A stretch of 32,007 nt of DNA from a bacterium (GCA_021794535.1 JAJYQQ010000004.1:1-32007); one strand, 5' to 3'; positions 23,437 to 30,656 are shown, numbered from the stretch's first letter. Notes: generated from the sequence alone by a model not told the origin. Program-made: numbers and translations.

Positions 23437-23679
23437 TTCTAATCAAAACTCATTAAATTTCAATTGACTTTTGGGTATATATTGACTATAATTATTTCAG
23501 TAAGTAAATCATTAACTCAGTAATACGGATGATCCCACATTCATAATTTGACTGGATTCCCTGCCGGCAGGCAGACCGCCGGAGTTTATCCTCTGAAGTC
23601 TGGATTCCCGCCTCCGCGGGAATGACAAAGGAGGGCGGGAATGACAGCGTGCGGGGTCACAATTACAGAAGGAGCAGGA
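23437..23679. repeat. Spacer with palindromic repeats upstream of rpsP
   Basis: An AT-rich part (to about 23550) is followed by CCCTGCCGGCAGGCAG, then the exact 27-base element in reverse orientation at 23600-23626, and a partial arm to 23645. AAGGAG at 23669-23674 is the rpsP ribosome site. An open frame extending upstream of rpsP through this repeat is not genic. Confidence 0.75.
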
Positions 23680-24207
23680 TTGGTAGTAATCAGATTAACC
23701 CGTGTCGGTAAGAAAAAGCAGGCACACTATAGAATCGTAGTAGCGGATTCGCATAGAGCAGTACAAGGCAAATTTATCTCAATTTTGGGTTGGTATAACC
23801 CGCATACAAAAGAGCTGCAGGTAAAGAAAGACGAGTTACAGGCATGGTTCGATAAAGGAGCCAAGCCTTCTAATACTTTGGCAAAATTACTGAAAAAGGA
23901 AGGTATCAAGCTTCCGAAATGGGTAAAGATAACCGAGAAGAAAAAAGCGCCGAAGAAACAGGAGGAAGAAAAGAAGGAAGCGCCTTCCGGCTCCGCTGAA
24001 GCTTCGACGGACAAGAAAGCCGAAGCAAAACCAGAGGAATCCGACTCCGTAGAAGCACCATCTGAGGAAGCTGCTGAAGCCCCGACGGAATCCGACGTCG
24101 CAGAAGCTATGCCGGACAAGGAAGTGAAAGAAGAAAAAGCCGAAGAGACTCCAGTTGAGGAAAAAGCAGAGGAGCCGACTGAAGAGGAAGAACCTAAAGA
24201 AAAATAG
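23680..24207 (+). CDS. rpsP: 30S ribosomal protein S16 with acidic C-terminal extension
   Basis: 175 residues from TTG 23680, chosen because the family begins M-V-x-I-R-L-x-R-x-G and AAGGAG lies 5 bases upstream. The S16 core is residues 1 to about 83: VIRLTRVGKKKQAHYRIVVAD, then ILGWYNPH. S16 is usually 80-90 residues. The remaining 90 or so residues are a low-complexity Lys/Glu/Ala/Pro tail, partly encoded by repeat-like sequence (CTTCCGGCTCCGCTGAAG). Such tails are seen in Patescibacteria and Bacteroidetes S16. S16 is an early 16S rRNA-binding protein. khpA follows, the usual neighbour. Stop TAG. Confidence 0.95.
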   Translation: MVVIRLTRVGKKKQAHYRIVVADSHRAVQGKFISILGWYNPHTKELQVKKDELQAWFDKGAKPSNTLAKLLKKEGIKLPKWVKITEKKKAPKKQEEEKKEAPSGSAEASTDKKAEAKPEESDSVEAPSEEAAEAPTESDVAEAMPDKEVKEEKAEETPVEEKAEEPTEEEEPKEK

Positions 24208-24216
24208 CCAATTTTG

Positions 24217-24282
24217 TCATTCTGAAGCACGACTTTAGAATCCAGAAAGGATAGATTCCGGATCAAGTCCGGAATGACAAGT
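24217..24282. repeat. GTCATTCTGAAG composite palindrome
   Basis: Two units, GTCATTCTGAAGC...TTTAGAATCC and GATTCCGGATC...GATTCCGGA-like arms ending GGAATGAC, arranged as at 9899-9963 but in the opposite order. It lies between rpsP and khpA. Confidence 0.7.
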
Positions 24283-24391
24283 TAAGGCGTTTAGAAATTC
24301 GGATTTAGAAATTTAATCATAATAAAAATAATAACTAAGGCAGTTCTCTTAAATAAGGTTAAAGCTGAGAACTAAAAAAGGAGATTATGAG

Positions 24392-24799
24392 ATGGCAAAA
24401 GAAAAAGACCAGGAGTTTGTAGAATCTGTAGTCAAGGAAATCGTATCAAATCCCGATGCGGTCAAAGTTACCAGAAGCATCGACGAGAAAGGGGTTTTGC
24501 TCGAGCTGACAGTTGATCCGGAAGACATGGGTGTGGTTATCGGTAAAGAAGGTAAAACTGCTAAGTCTATCCGAACACTGCTTCGGGTTCTGGGCGCAAA
24601 GAACGACTCCAGGGTAAATCTAAAGATTGTTGAGCCTGAAGGATCGGAAAGACCTCAAAGAGCAGAAAGGCAGGAAGAGCCGGCAGCCGGGGAGACAGAA
24701 GCAAAAGAAAATGAGAGCGAGACCACATCTGACGCAGTTGAAGAAGTTCCGGCTGAAGAAGAAACAGAAGAAGAGCCGATGGCAGATTTGGATTTGTAA
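24392..24799 (+). CDS. khpA: KhpA-type KH-domain RNA-binding protein
   Basis: 135 residues. The first 80 are a single KH domain: DQEFVESVVKEIVSNPDAV, then VDPEDMGVVIGKEGKTAKSI, with the G-K-E-G loop that contacts RNA. KhpA is a small global RNA chaperone often encoded between rpsP and rimM-trmD, and the position here fits. Residues 86-135 are an acidic tail (Glu/Ala/Thr) like that of S16 next door; KhpA is normally about 75-80 residues. GGAG precedes the ATG (AAAGGAGATTATGAGATG). A ten-pair stem spans the stop codon (24785-24807: GATTTGGATT/AATCCAAATC), ahead of the terminator. Stop TAA. Confidence 0.93.
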   Translation: MAKEKDQEFVESVVKEIVSNPDAVKVTRSIDEKGVLLELTVDPEDMGVVIGKEGKTAKSIRTLLRVLGAKNDSRVNLKIVEPEGSERPQRAERQEEPAAGETEAKENESETTSDAVEEVPAEEETEEEPMADLDL

Positions 24800-24835
24800 T
24801 CCAAATCGGTATATGGAATTGTGTATTTGGTATAT

Positions 24836-24864
24836 AAAAAGCCGTGGATACTCCGCGGCTTTTT
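24836..24864 (+). terminator. Intrinsic terminator after khpA
   Basis: AAAAAGCCGTGG, loop ATACT, CCGCGGCTTTT. A GC-rich stem flanked by A and T runs; textbook Rho-independent form that could work both ways. It cuts khpA off from trmD. Confidence 0.9.
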
Positions 24865-24985
24865 AGGTGGCCTGTCATCCCCGTTCTCTCTTGTCATTCC
24901 CGCCCTCCTTTGTCATTCCCGCGGAGGCGGGAATCCAGACTTCGGAGGATAAACTCCGGCGGGAATCCAGTCATCAGAATTTCTT
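24865..24985. repeat. GTCATTCC palindromes after khpA
   Basis: Contains three partial GTCAT starts and the exact 27-base element at 24912-24938 in + orientation, followed by ACTTCGGAGGATAAACTCCGGCGGGAATCCAG, a half copy fused to a second palindrome. No gene. Confidence 0.8.
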
Positions 24986-25196
24986 TCTACTTTTTTAGCC
25001 CTCCTTCGCTAAAGCTACGGGCGGGTAAAATCCAGTGGAGCAAAAATCGCGACTGATACGGCCTCTCAAAGGATCGAATAAGACTCATTCACCTTTGAAA
25101 AACCACGACTCCCTTTGGTCGGGGATAAACCCAAGTGGTCTTTTCAAAGCATTCTTTCGTCTTATTCTCATCTTTTCGATCCGTGATAGTCGCAAA
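24986..25196 (+). repeat. Structured intergenic repeat, copy 4 (best preserved stems)
   Basis: The 5' hairpin is disrupted by a short repeat at about 24999-25025, but the rest folds well. GCGACT (25049-25054) pairs with AGTCGC (25188-25193). GGATCG (25071-25076) pairs with CGATCC (25177-25182). GAATAAGAC (25076-25084) pairs with GTCTTATTC (25159-25167). CTTTGAAAA pairs with TTTTCAAAG, and CCAC with GTGG. The GCGACT/AGTCGC pair is GCGGCT/AGCCGC in copy 1. It sits where rimM is usually found. Confidence 0.65.
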
Positions 25197-25249
25197 TACG
25201 AATATGGCGCCGCTAACTTTTTACTGATCATGCTCAAGTCAAACCAATC

Positions 25250-25260
25250 TGTGTTAAAAT
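25250..25260 (+). promoter_or_regulatory. Extended -10 promoter giving a near-leaderless trmD mRNA
   Basis: TGTGTTAAAAT ends six bases before the ATG at 25267. Transcription would begin at or next to the start codon, and no ribosome site is present. Confidence 0.6.
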
Positions 25261-25266
25261 AAAACT

Positions 25267-25950
25267 ATGAAACTAAAAATGAAATTCAATGTCATTACTC
25301 TTTTCCCCGAAACAGTAGAGTGTCTGACAAATTATAGCATTCTGGGTCGGGCCGTCGGCTCTAAAATAGTCGAGATTCAAACCCACAATCTCCGTGATTT
25401 TGGCCTTGGCAAAAGAAAACAGGTTGACGATACGCCGTATGGTGGCGGTGCGGGAATGGTTTTGAAAGTTGATGTTCTGAATGCGGCGCTTGAAAAGGTT
25501 CGGTCGGATAACCCCGGCACTTATGCTGTTTTACTGACTCCGAAAGGAAAAAAATATTCTCAAAAAGCGGCGAAATCTTTAGCGAATCAGAGGAATATCA
25601 CCTTGATCTGCGGGCATTATGAGGGATTTGACGAGAGGGTTCGAGATTTGGTTGATGCAGAGCTTTCCATCGGCGATTATGTTTTATCCGGCGGTGAAAT
25701 CGCGACAGCGGCTGTCATTGATTCTGTTTCGAGGCTTATTCCCGGAGTTTTAGGCAAAGACAAGTCAACTGAAGAAGAGTCATTTGAAGGCGGACTTCTC
25801 GAATATCCGCATTATACAAACCCCAGAGAATATAAAGGCAAGGAGGTGCCGGAAGTATTGTTGTCGGGAAACCACAGGGAAATCGAGAAGTGGAGAAAGG
25901 GCCAGGCAGAAAAAATCACAAAAAAGAAAAGACCGGATTTAAAGGGGTAG
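25267..25950 (+). CDS. trmD: tRNA (guanine-N1)-methyltransferase TrmD
   Basis: 227 residues from ATG 25267, or 223 from the in-frame ATG 25279, which matches the family start (M-K-F-x-V-I-T-L-F-P-E) better. The promoter position suits the first ATG on a leaderless mRNA. TrmD makes m1G37 in tRNAs and prevents frameshifting. The SAM-binding trefoil-knot motifs are intact: VLLTPKGKKYSQ, LICGHYEGFDERV and LSIGDYVLSGGE. The substrate region YGGGAGMV is also present. In most bacteria rimM precedes and rplS follows; neither is here. Stop TAG. Confidence 0.96.
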   Translation: MKLKMKFNVITLFPETVECLTNYSILGRAVGSKIVEIQTHNLRDFGLGKRKQVDDTPYGGGAGMVLKVDVLNAALEKVRSDNPGTYAVLLTPKGKKYSQKAAKSLANQRNITLICGHYEGFDERVRDLVDAELSIGDYVLSGGEIATAAVIDSVSRLIPGVLGKDKSTEEESFEGGLLEYPHYTNPREYKGKEVPEVLLSGNHREIEKWRKGQAEKITKKKRPDLKG

Positions 25951-26003
25951 CATATTCTCTGTCATTCCGGACCCAAATCCGGAATCCAGTCCCTCTATTA
26001 CTA
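25951..26003. repeat. Palindromic repeat after trmD
   Basis: A GTCATTCCGGACCCAAATCC/GGAATCCAG unit at about 25961-25990, of the dispersed family. It leads directly into the structured repeat. Confidence 0.7.
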
Positions 26004-26192
26004 TCTGCTTTTTTAGAAAAAGCAGAGGCAAAAATCGCGGCTTAGGCAGTCTCTCAAAGTGTCGTCTGGTTCGCCCTCTCATCTTTAAAAAAATTAACTC
26101 CTTCGTCAAACAAAATTATTTTTAAAATCTTCACTTCGACTTATCTTCACTTTGAAAAAATCATGCCGGGGGAGAGATGCCGACCTTCGAAT
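26004..26192 (+). repeat. Structured intergenic repeat, copy 3 (degraded 3' arm)
   Basis: Hairpin CTGCTTTTT/AAAAAGCAG and AGGCAAAAATCGCGGCTT are as in copy 1. TCAAAGTG (near 26054) pairs with CACTTTGA (near 26147-26154). TTTAAAAA pairs with TTTTTAAA. The closing AGCCGC is lost (CATGCCGGGG instead), though the following AGAGATGCCG box is kept. The rest of the spacer to 26412 is AT-rich with no gene visible. Confidence 0.55.
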
Positions 26193-26412
26193 ATTTTCTA
26201 GTGGTAAAATAGACCTTTCCAAGTAACAAAATGCAAGAAACAATGATCAAGCAATTTTCAAATTCAAAATCACAAAAAATTAATTTGAATATTGAGATTT
26301 GTTTGTAACTTGTCTCTTGGTGATTGTATCTTAACTTTACTCTTTACACCACTTAGCTAAGCTATTAAGATTAAATGTATAAAATAATCATTATTGAGGG
26401 AGTATTTTTAAA

Positions 26413-26595
26413 ATGCCGAAATTTATAGTAGATGAAAACCTCTGCAGCGGCTGCGGAACGTGTGAAGCGATGTGTCCGCAGTGTTTTAAGGTGGAAGATG
26501 ATTTCAAGTCCCATGTATTAAAAGACAGCTGCGATGAGTGCGATCCGGATGAAGTGGTGGCTGACTGCCCCATGGGAGCGATAAGCTATGAATGA
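26413..26595 (+). CDS. Small [4Fe-4S] ferredoxin
   Basis: 60 residues. CSGCGTCEAMCPQC gives Cys11, 14, 17, 21 and 24, followed by a distant Cys52-Pro in ADCPMGAI. That is the C-x2-C-x2-C...CP pattern of single-cluster ferredoxins, with a few extra cysteines (21, 24, 40, 43), so a second metal site cannot be excluded. A soluble electron carrier; its partner is unknown. TTGAGGGAG stands somewhat far upstream. Its TGA stop overlaps the next gene by eight bases, the only TGA stop among the intact genes here. Confidence 0.9.
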   Translation: MPKFIVDENLCSGCGTCEAMCPQCFKVEDDFKSHVLKDSCDECDPDEVVADCPMGAISYE

Positions 26596-27400
26596 TTTTG
26601 ATTCAATAAATCCCATGAATGTAAGTTCGACAGATCCAGCCGGGAATACAAATGGTTCGGGGGGATCGGAAATTCCCGGCGCCGGCGGACCGATTGGTTC
26701 CGTGCCGCCACCTACCGGCCCAGTGGGACCGATGAACAAGGAAACAAACTACACCAGAATTTACCAAATAGCCGTAGGAGTTGTGGCATTGCTACTTTTG
26801 GTGGCCTTGATTTTCATAATTGTATATTACCGGAAAGCGAATAAGACTCAGTCATACATTAGCGGTGTTACCGCTCAAGCGGTTGATAAGCAGTCCAAGG
26901 ATGATAAGGTTTCCTGTGATCAACAAATAAAAGATATCCGGGAAAATCCCTGGACAGAATATAAAGCCAAGGATGAGTTTGGCGCTTTTAAATTTATCGT
27001 TCCCAGAAACTGGTCGCAATACGAGTATTATGACGATAATGCAAACGATCCTTATAGTTTGTACTTTAGTCCCGACACAGTGCGATACGATTCAAGTGCC
27101 AGGAAAAACCACGCCGCGCTTGAGGTTGTTGTCAGCAAGAGGCTTTACTCTGATGAAGTGCAGGATCTTGAACAAAGAATTAAGATGAATATGGATACCG
27201 GCTCAAACGAGGACAAGGTAACGATCTCAAACTTTACGGGCACCAAGTTTGTTTATACCGACAAGGATCTAAATCGCAAAGTCGGTGTTGTTGTTCTGCC
27301 GTACCGCGATAGGGCGCTTATGATAAAGACCGACGATTACGGCCAATGGAATGATAAGTACTTCACTAAGTTTTATCAGTCCTTTGCCTTGACACCGTAA
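26588..27400 (+). CDS. Membrane-anchored extracytoplasmic hypothetical protein
   Basis: 270 residues, not recognised. A Gly/Pro-rich cytoplasmic tail (about 20-50: SGGSEIPGAGGPIGSVPPP) precedes one membrane helix at about 58-81. An outer domain (about 95-270) follows, with FKFIVPRNWSQYEYY and a closing KYFTKFYQSFALT. The order of tail, helix and a folded domain starting with a W-containing F-x-V-P block is like the 222-residue protein at 10207. Its ATG lies inside the ferredoxin gene, so the two are translated together. A link between ferredoxin and this protein is not supported beyond that coupling. Stop TAA. Confidence 0.78.
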   Translation: MNDFDSINPMNVSSTDPAGNTNGSGGSEIPGAGGPIGSVPPPTGPVGPMNKETNYTRIYQIAVGVVALLLLVALIFIIVYYRKANKTQSYISGVTAQAVDKQSKDDKVSCDQQIKDIRENPWTEYKAKDEFGAFKFIVPRNWSQYEYYDDNANDPYSLYFSPDTVRYDSSARKNHAALEVVVSKRLYSDEVQDLEQRIKMNMDTGSNEDKVTISNFTGTKFVYTDKDLNRKVGVVVLPYRDRALMIKTDDYGQWNDKYFTKFYQSFALTP

Positions 27401-27627
27401 CGGGGATACTGGGTACTCAGTTAAATAGGTAATTAGGCGATTTTCATCCTAGCTTGGTCGGAATCGGTTTTTTGAAACTTTTAATTTTCAAGTACCAATT
27501 TTCATTCAATAACCAATGACTTAATGTTGCAAAATTGAAAACTGAAAATTCATTGAAAATTGAGAAATAGAAATTGGGAATTAAATCCTTCATGGCATTT
27601 ATGCTGGAAGAGAGGCTATTTTTCCGT
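27401..27627. repeat. AT-rich dispersed repeat before uvrB
   Basis: From about 27480 to 27590 it carries the stuttering AATTTTCAAGTACCAATT, ACCAATGACTTAATG and TTGAAAACTGAAAATT words of the spacers around rpmF. No gene or clear terminator is seen for the upstream operon. Confidence 0.55.
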
Positions 27628-27633
27628 TATAAT
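27628..27633 (+). promoter_or_regulatory. -10 box of a near-leaderless uvrB mRNA
   Basis: A perfect TATAAT ends eight bases before the uvrB ATG (27642). No ribosome site exists in between, so the mRNA probably begins at or just before the A of the ATG. No SOS box is obvious. Confidence 0.6.
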
Positions 27634-27641
27634 GCCAATCT

Positions 27642-29678
27642 ATGGATAAATTTGTTTTAAAACATTCTCACAAACCGACAGGCGATCAGCCGCAGGCGAT
27701 AGAAAAGCTGATTACAGGAATAAACAAGGGCATTCCAAAGGAAATTCTGCTTGGCGTGACCGGTTCGGGCAAGACTTTCACGGCGGCAAATGTCATTCAA
27801 GAAATCAACAAACCGACCCTGGTCATTTCCCATAACAAAACTCTGGCGGCGCAGCTCTACTCAGAATTCAAAGAATTCTTTCCTGACAATGCCGTTCGCT
27901 ATTTTGTTTCATATTACGACTATTACCAGCCGGAGGCGTATATTCCCAGAACCGATACCTACATCGAGAAAGACGCCAAAATAAATGAGGAAATAGACAG
28001 GCTTCGGAATGCGGCCACGGCGGCGCTCCTTTCACGCATAGATACATTAATAGTTTCCAGCGTTTCCTGCATCTATGGTTTGGGTTCGCCGGAAGATTAC
28101 TTTCAGATGAGGATAGATTTTGAAGAAGGAAAGGCCAAAAATCAGGAAAAGGCGATGAAGCAGCTTCTGGAAGTTCAATATGAGCGAAATGACCAGGCAT
28201 TTGAGCGGGGGAACTTTAGAGTTCGCGGGGATGTCCTCGATATTTTCCCGGTTTATGAAGAAATAGGATACCGCATTCAATTCGATGGAAACGTTGTGGA
28301 AACTATCCGAAGCATACATCCGGTAACCGGCGAGCTGGGCAAGAAAATAAGCAAGCTTTCCGTTTTTCCGGCGCGCCACTTCGTCACACCGAGAGAAAGG
28401 CTGCATTCTGTCATTCCGGAAATAAAGGAAGAAATGCGCGAAAGGGTAAAAGAGCTAAAATTTCAGGGCAAATTACTTGAAGCTCAAAGGCTAGAGCAAA
28501 GGACGAACTTTGATCTGGAGATGATCCGTGAAACCGGCTTTACCTCAGGCATTGAAAATTATTCCAGATATTTGGCCGGCAGAAAAGCCGGTGAAGCGCC
28601 GTCAACCTTGCTCGATTTCTTTCCCGACGATTACCTCCTGTTAATCGACGAGTCGCATATGACATTGCCTCAGGTTCGGGGTATGTATAACGGAGATCGG
28701 TCTCGCAAAGAGACACTTGTGGAGCATGGATTTAGATTGCCCTCAGCTCTCGATAACCGCCCGCTTCATTTTTCTGAGTTCAAAAAATTCATGGGCCAGA
28801 CTATGTTTATCTCCGCCACGCCCGGTCCTTATGAGTTCAAAGCGGCAAGCAAGGGGGAAATTGAGTCTTCTGATCATTATTATGAAGAAGCGTCGAAAGG
28901 CAAACAGTTTGATTGGATTGCCGAGCAAATCATCCGTCCGACCGGGCTTCTCGAGCCAACTATCGATGTTCGTCCGACCAAAAATCAGATAGATGACTTA
29001 ATCCACGAAATCCGGGAAACGGTCAAGAAAAAGCAGAGAGTTTTGGTGACAACACTGACCAAAAGGATGGCGGAAGATCTAAGCGAATATTTAAAAGAGC
29101 TTGGCATCAAGGTTACTTATTTGCACTCGGAAATCAAAACTTTGGAACGACCGGAAATACTTAGAGATCTGCGAAGGGGAGTTTATGATGTGGTAGTCGG
29201 TATCAATCTGCTCCGAGAGGGGCTGGACCTGCCGGAAGTGTCGCTGGTTGCCATTTTGGATGCCGACAAGGAAGGATTTTTGCGAAGCAATCAATCGCTC
29301 ATTCAGACGATGGGGAGGGCTGCCAGGCACCAGGAAGGCCGGGTAATAATGTATGGCGATAAAATGACCGGATCGATGAAACAGGCAATCGGTGAAACCC
29401 AGAGACGGCGCAAAATCCAAGAGGAATATAATAAGAAGCATGGCATCACTCCGACAACCATCAAAAAATCCATACGGGAGGATTTGATGGAGAAGGCGCC
29501 CGACAAGAAAGAAATAGAAATTTCCGATATTCCAACCGATGAGGTTGAGAGAATTATTCGGGATATGCGAAAACAAATGGAAATCGCCTCGAAAAATATG
29601 GAGTTTGAAGCCGCGGCAAAGATCCGAGACCAAATCCAGGATATTCGGGAAAAAATGGAATCGAAAAAGATTAAATAG
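27642..29678 (+). CDS. uvrB: Excinuclease ABC subunit B
   Basis: 678 residues, full length. UvrB is the DNA-damage verifying helicase-like subunit of nucleotide excision repair. The start [13 protein letters not shown] block is present ([13 protein letters not shown]). Walker A is GVTGSGKT (38-45). The damage-probing hairpin reads [20 protein letters not shown]. Further motifs are [47 protein letters not shown] and QTMGRAARH. The C-terminal UVR domain, [20 protein letters not shown], binds UvrC. uvrA and uvrC are not in the window. It is transcribed from its own promoter and followed by the conserved two-part hairpin. Stop TAG. Confidence 0.98.
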   Translation: MDKFVLKHSHKPTGDQPQAIEKLITGINKGIPKEILLGVTGSGKTFTAANVIQEINKPTLVISHNKTLAAQLYSEFKEFFPDNAVRYFVSYYDYYQPEAYIPRTDTYIEKDAKINEEIDRLRNAATAALLSRIDTLIVSSVSCIYGLGSPEDYFQMRIDFEEGKAKNQEKAMKQLLEVQYERNDQAFERGNFRVRGDVLDIFPVYEEIGYRIQFDGNVVETIRSIHPVTGELGKKISKLSVFPARHFVTPRERLHSVIPEIKEEMRERVKELKFQGKLLEAQRLEQRTNFDLEMIRETGFTSGIENYSRYLAGRKAGEAPSTLLDFFPDDYLLLIDESHMTLPQVRGMYNGDRSRKETLVEHGFRLPSALDNRPLHFSEFKKFMGQTMFISATPGPYEFKAASKGEIESSDHYYEEASKGKQFDWIAEQIIRPTGLLEPTIDVRPTKNQIDDLIHEIRETVKKKQRVLVTTLTKRMAEDLSEYLKELGIKVTYLHSEIKTLERPEILRDLRRGVYDVVVGINLLREGLDLPEVSLVAILDADKEGFLRSNQSLIQTMGRAARHQEGRVIMYGDKMTGSMKQAIGETQRRRKIQEEYNKKHGITPTTIKKSIREDLMEKAPDKKEIEISDIPTDEVERIIRDMRKQMEIASKNMEFEAAAKIRDQIQDIREKMESKKIK

Positions 29679-29695
29679 GTTTTGGGTCTGTGGGT

Positions 29696-29745
29696 AAAAA
29701 AAGGACATTCCTTGATTTCGCATTTGCAAGGTGTGTCCTTTTTTA
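29696..29745 (+). terminator. Two-part hairpin with conserved core, copy 3 (uvrB terminator)
   Basis: AAAAAAGGACA pairs with TGTCCTTTTTT; inside, CCTTG pairs with CAAGG. The core GGACATTCCTTG...TTTCGCATTT...GCAAGGTGTGTCC is shared almost letter for letter with copy 1. The outer C-G pair of copies 1 and 2 is A-U here. It lies 18 bases after the uvrB stop and ends in a T-run, so it very likely terminates uvrB. Confidence 0.85.
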
Positions 29746-29751
29746 TACTGT

Positions 29752-29872
29752 TGTCATCCTGAGGAACGAAGGATCCCTTTCTCTTGTATAGGGTTGGATC
29801 CTTGCGTACTTGCCAGATCCGATCCTCAAAGAAAAAATTATCTCGTCATTCTAGCTTGGCTGGAGTCTATTT
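29752..29872. repeat. Composite GTCATCCTGAGG repeat, second copy
   Basis: A diverged copy of the 18480-18590 element: GTCATCCTGAGGAAC, GGGTTGGATCCTTGCGTACTT, then CTCGTCATTCTAGCTTGGC. The central hairpin has decayed (GATCCGATCC instead of the matching right arm). Confidence 0.65.
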
Positions 29873-29903
29873 TGTGGATTTTGATTTATTCATATCAATC
29901 TTG

Positions 29904-29912
29904 TGCTAGAAT
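29904..29912 (+). promoter_or_regulatory. Extended -10 promoter of the DUF2584-like gene
   Basis: TGCTAGAAT, with TTGTGCTAGAAT identical to that at 20240, ends six bases before the ATG at 29919. Another near-leaderless arrangement. Confidence 0.6.
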
Positions 29913-29918
29913 GTTTTT

Positions 29919-30203
29919 ATGGGAACTCCACTGGAAATAAATGCGCTTTTGGTTCTAGATGATGGGTTTGATTATGGGGGACTAAAAGAAAGTAAGGAAT
30001 ACGAGATTTTAAAGGAAGGAAACAGGATTTATCCTTTCAATATTCCACTAGAGTTTTGCGATTCTAATTATAAATATCTCGGGAAAGCGGTCATTACGAA
30101 AATAGAGCTTGAAAAAGACGAAACATTTCTGCATTTTAAAGTCCTAAAAATATTCTCAGAAGAAGAGTCCAGGGTTTTTACCGAGAACTTTATAAAACCT
30201 TAA
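29919..30203 (+). CDS. Small DUF2584-like protein
   Basis: 94 residues. The pattern MGTPLEINALLVL, then EGNRIYPFNIPLEFC, then YLGKAVITKIELEKDETFLHFKVLKIFS resembles, from memory, the DUF2584 family of small beta-rich proteins of unknown function found in Firmicutes and some environmental bacteria. I am only moderately sure of this. Cytoplasmic, with no membrane helix. It has its own promoter and no ribosome site, and is separated from the convergent minus-strand gene by a hairpin that could end both transcripts. Stop TAA. Confidence 0.7.
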   Translation: MGTPLEINALLVLDDGFDYGGLKESKEYEILKEGNRIYPFNIPLEFCDSNYKYLGKAVITKIELEKDETFLHFKVLKIFSEEESRVFTENFIKP

Positions 30204-30219
30204 ATGCTTTGTGAAATGT

Positions 30220-30244
30220 AAAAGGCGGTCCCAAATGGGGCCGC
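30220..30244 (-). terminator. Terminator between convergent genes
   Basis: GCGGTCCC (30225-30232), loop AAAT, GGGGCCGC (30237-30244). Read on the minus strand, the stem is followed by CTTTTAC, so it best serves the 97-residue gene. It may also stop the + strand gene. Confidence 0.75.
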
Positions 30245-30272
30245 TCGGATGTATTACCCTCTCATTCTGCCG

Positions 30273-30566
30273 TTAGTCGTCGCGAAGCGCGTAGGCGATG
30301 TCTTTGCCCTCAACCTCGTTTCTGATAACGAACTTGACGCCCGCTCTGAGCAGTTGCCCCACGGGGTCCTGCATGTCGCCGTGCGGCATCAGGTTGAGGT
30401 AATGGCACACAATGTCCGGTGTGACATTCTCGTCGCAGGCATTAGCCGAAATATTGACCATGCGGCCATCGACCAGCTTAATATCGCCGCTCAAGGTGCC
30501 ATATGAAATCTCCCTAAAGAGCCTCGCCTGGTCGCTGCCGTTTACGCCCCTGGTTTCTGTTGCCAC
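30273..30566 (-). CDS. Orphan 97-residue protein
   Basis: Not recognised. The GTG start at 30566 is supported by AAAGGAG six bases upstream, and a terminator follows the stop, so the gene looks real. There is no membrane helix. A mixed alpha/beta sequence: FREISYGTLSGDIKLVDGRM, then ISANACDENVTPDIVCHYLN and LLRAGVKFVIRNEVEGKDIAY. Two Cys residues (in NACDEN and IVCHYL) are 13 apart. Its codons are GC-richer at third positions than neighbouring genes, it is the only non-transposon minus-strand gene, and it sits beside an insertion sequence. Together these suggest recent transfer, which is inference. Stop TAA. Confidence 0.8.
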   Translation of the reverse strand: MATETRGVNGSDQARLFREISYGTLSGDIKLVDGRMVNISANACDENVTPDIVCHYLNLMPHGDMQDPVGQLLRAGVKFVIRNEVEGKDIAYALRDD

Positions 30567-30647
30567 TTTGTGCTCCTTTCGTTTGAGCGGGTGCTGATTG
30601 TTGACATGGATTTCTTACGAAACTTTCTTGCCAAACTTGTGGGGGTA

Positions 30648-30656
30648 ATTTTAACA
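30648..30656 (-). promoter_or_regulatory. Possible extended -10 of the minus-strand orphan gene
   Basis: On the minus strand TGTTAAAAT stands about 80 bases before the GTG start. The leader between contains no other recognisable signal. The -35 region is weak. Confidence 0.35.

Noticed and set aside
24844-25262. Two overlapping frames after khpA
   Set aside because: Translate terminator and repeat DNA; no start signals.
3601-26200. CRISPR array made of the repeats
   Set aside because: Repeats are scattered, differ in spacing and orientation, and no cas genes are present.
30249-30597. Plus-strand frames opposite the 97-residue gene
   Set aside because: Shadow of the minus-strand gene, which alone has a ribosome site and terminator.
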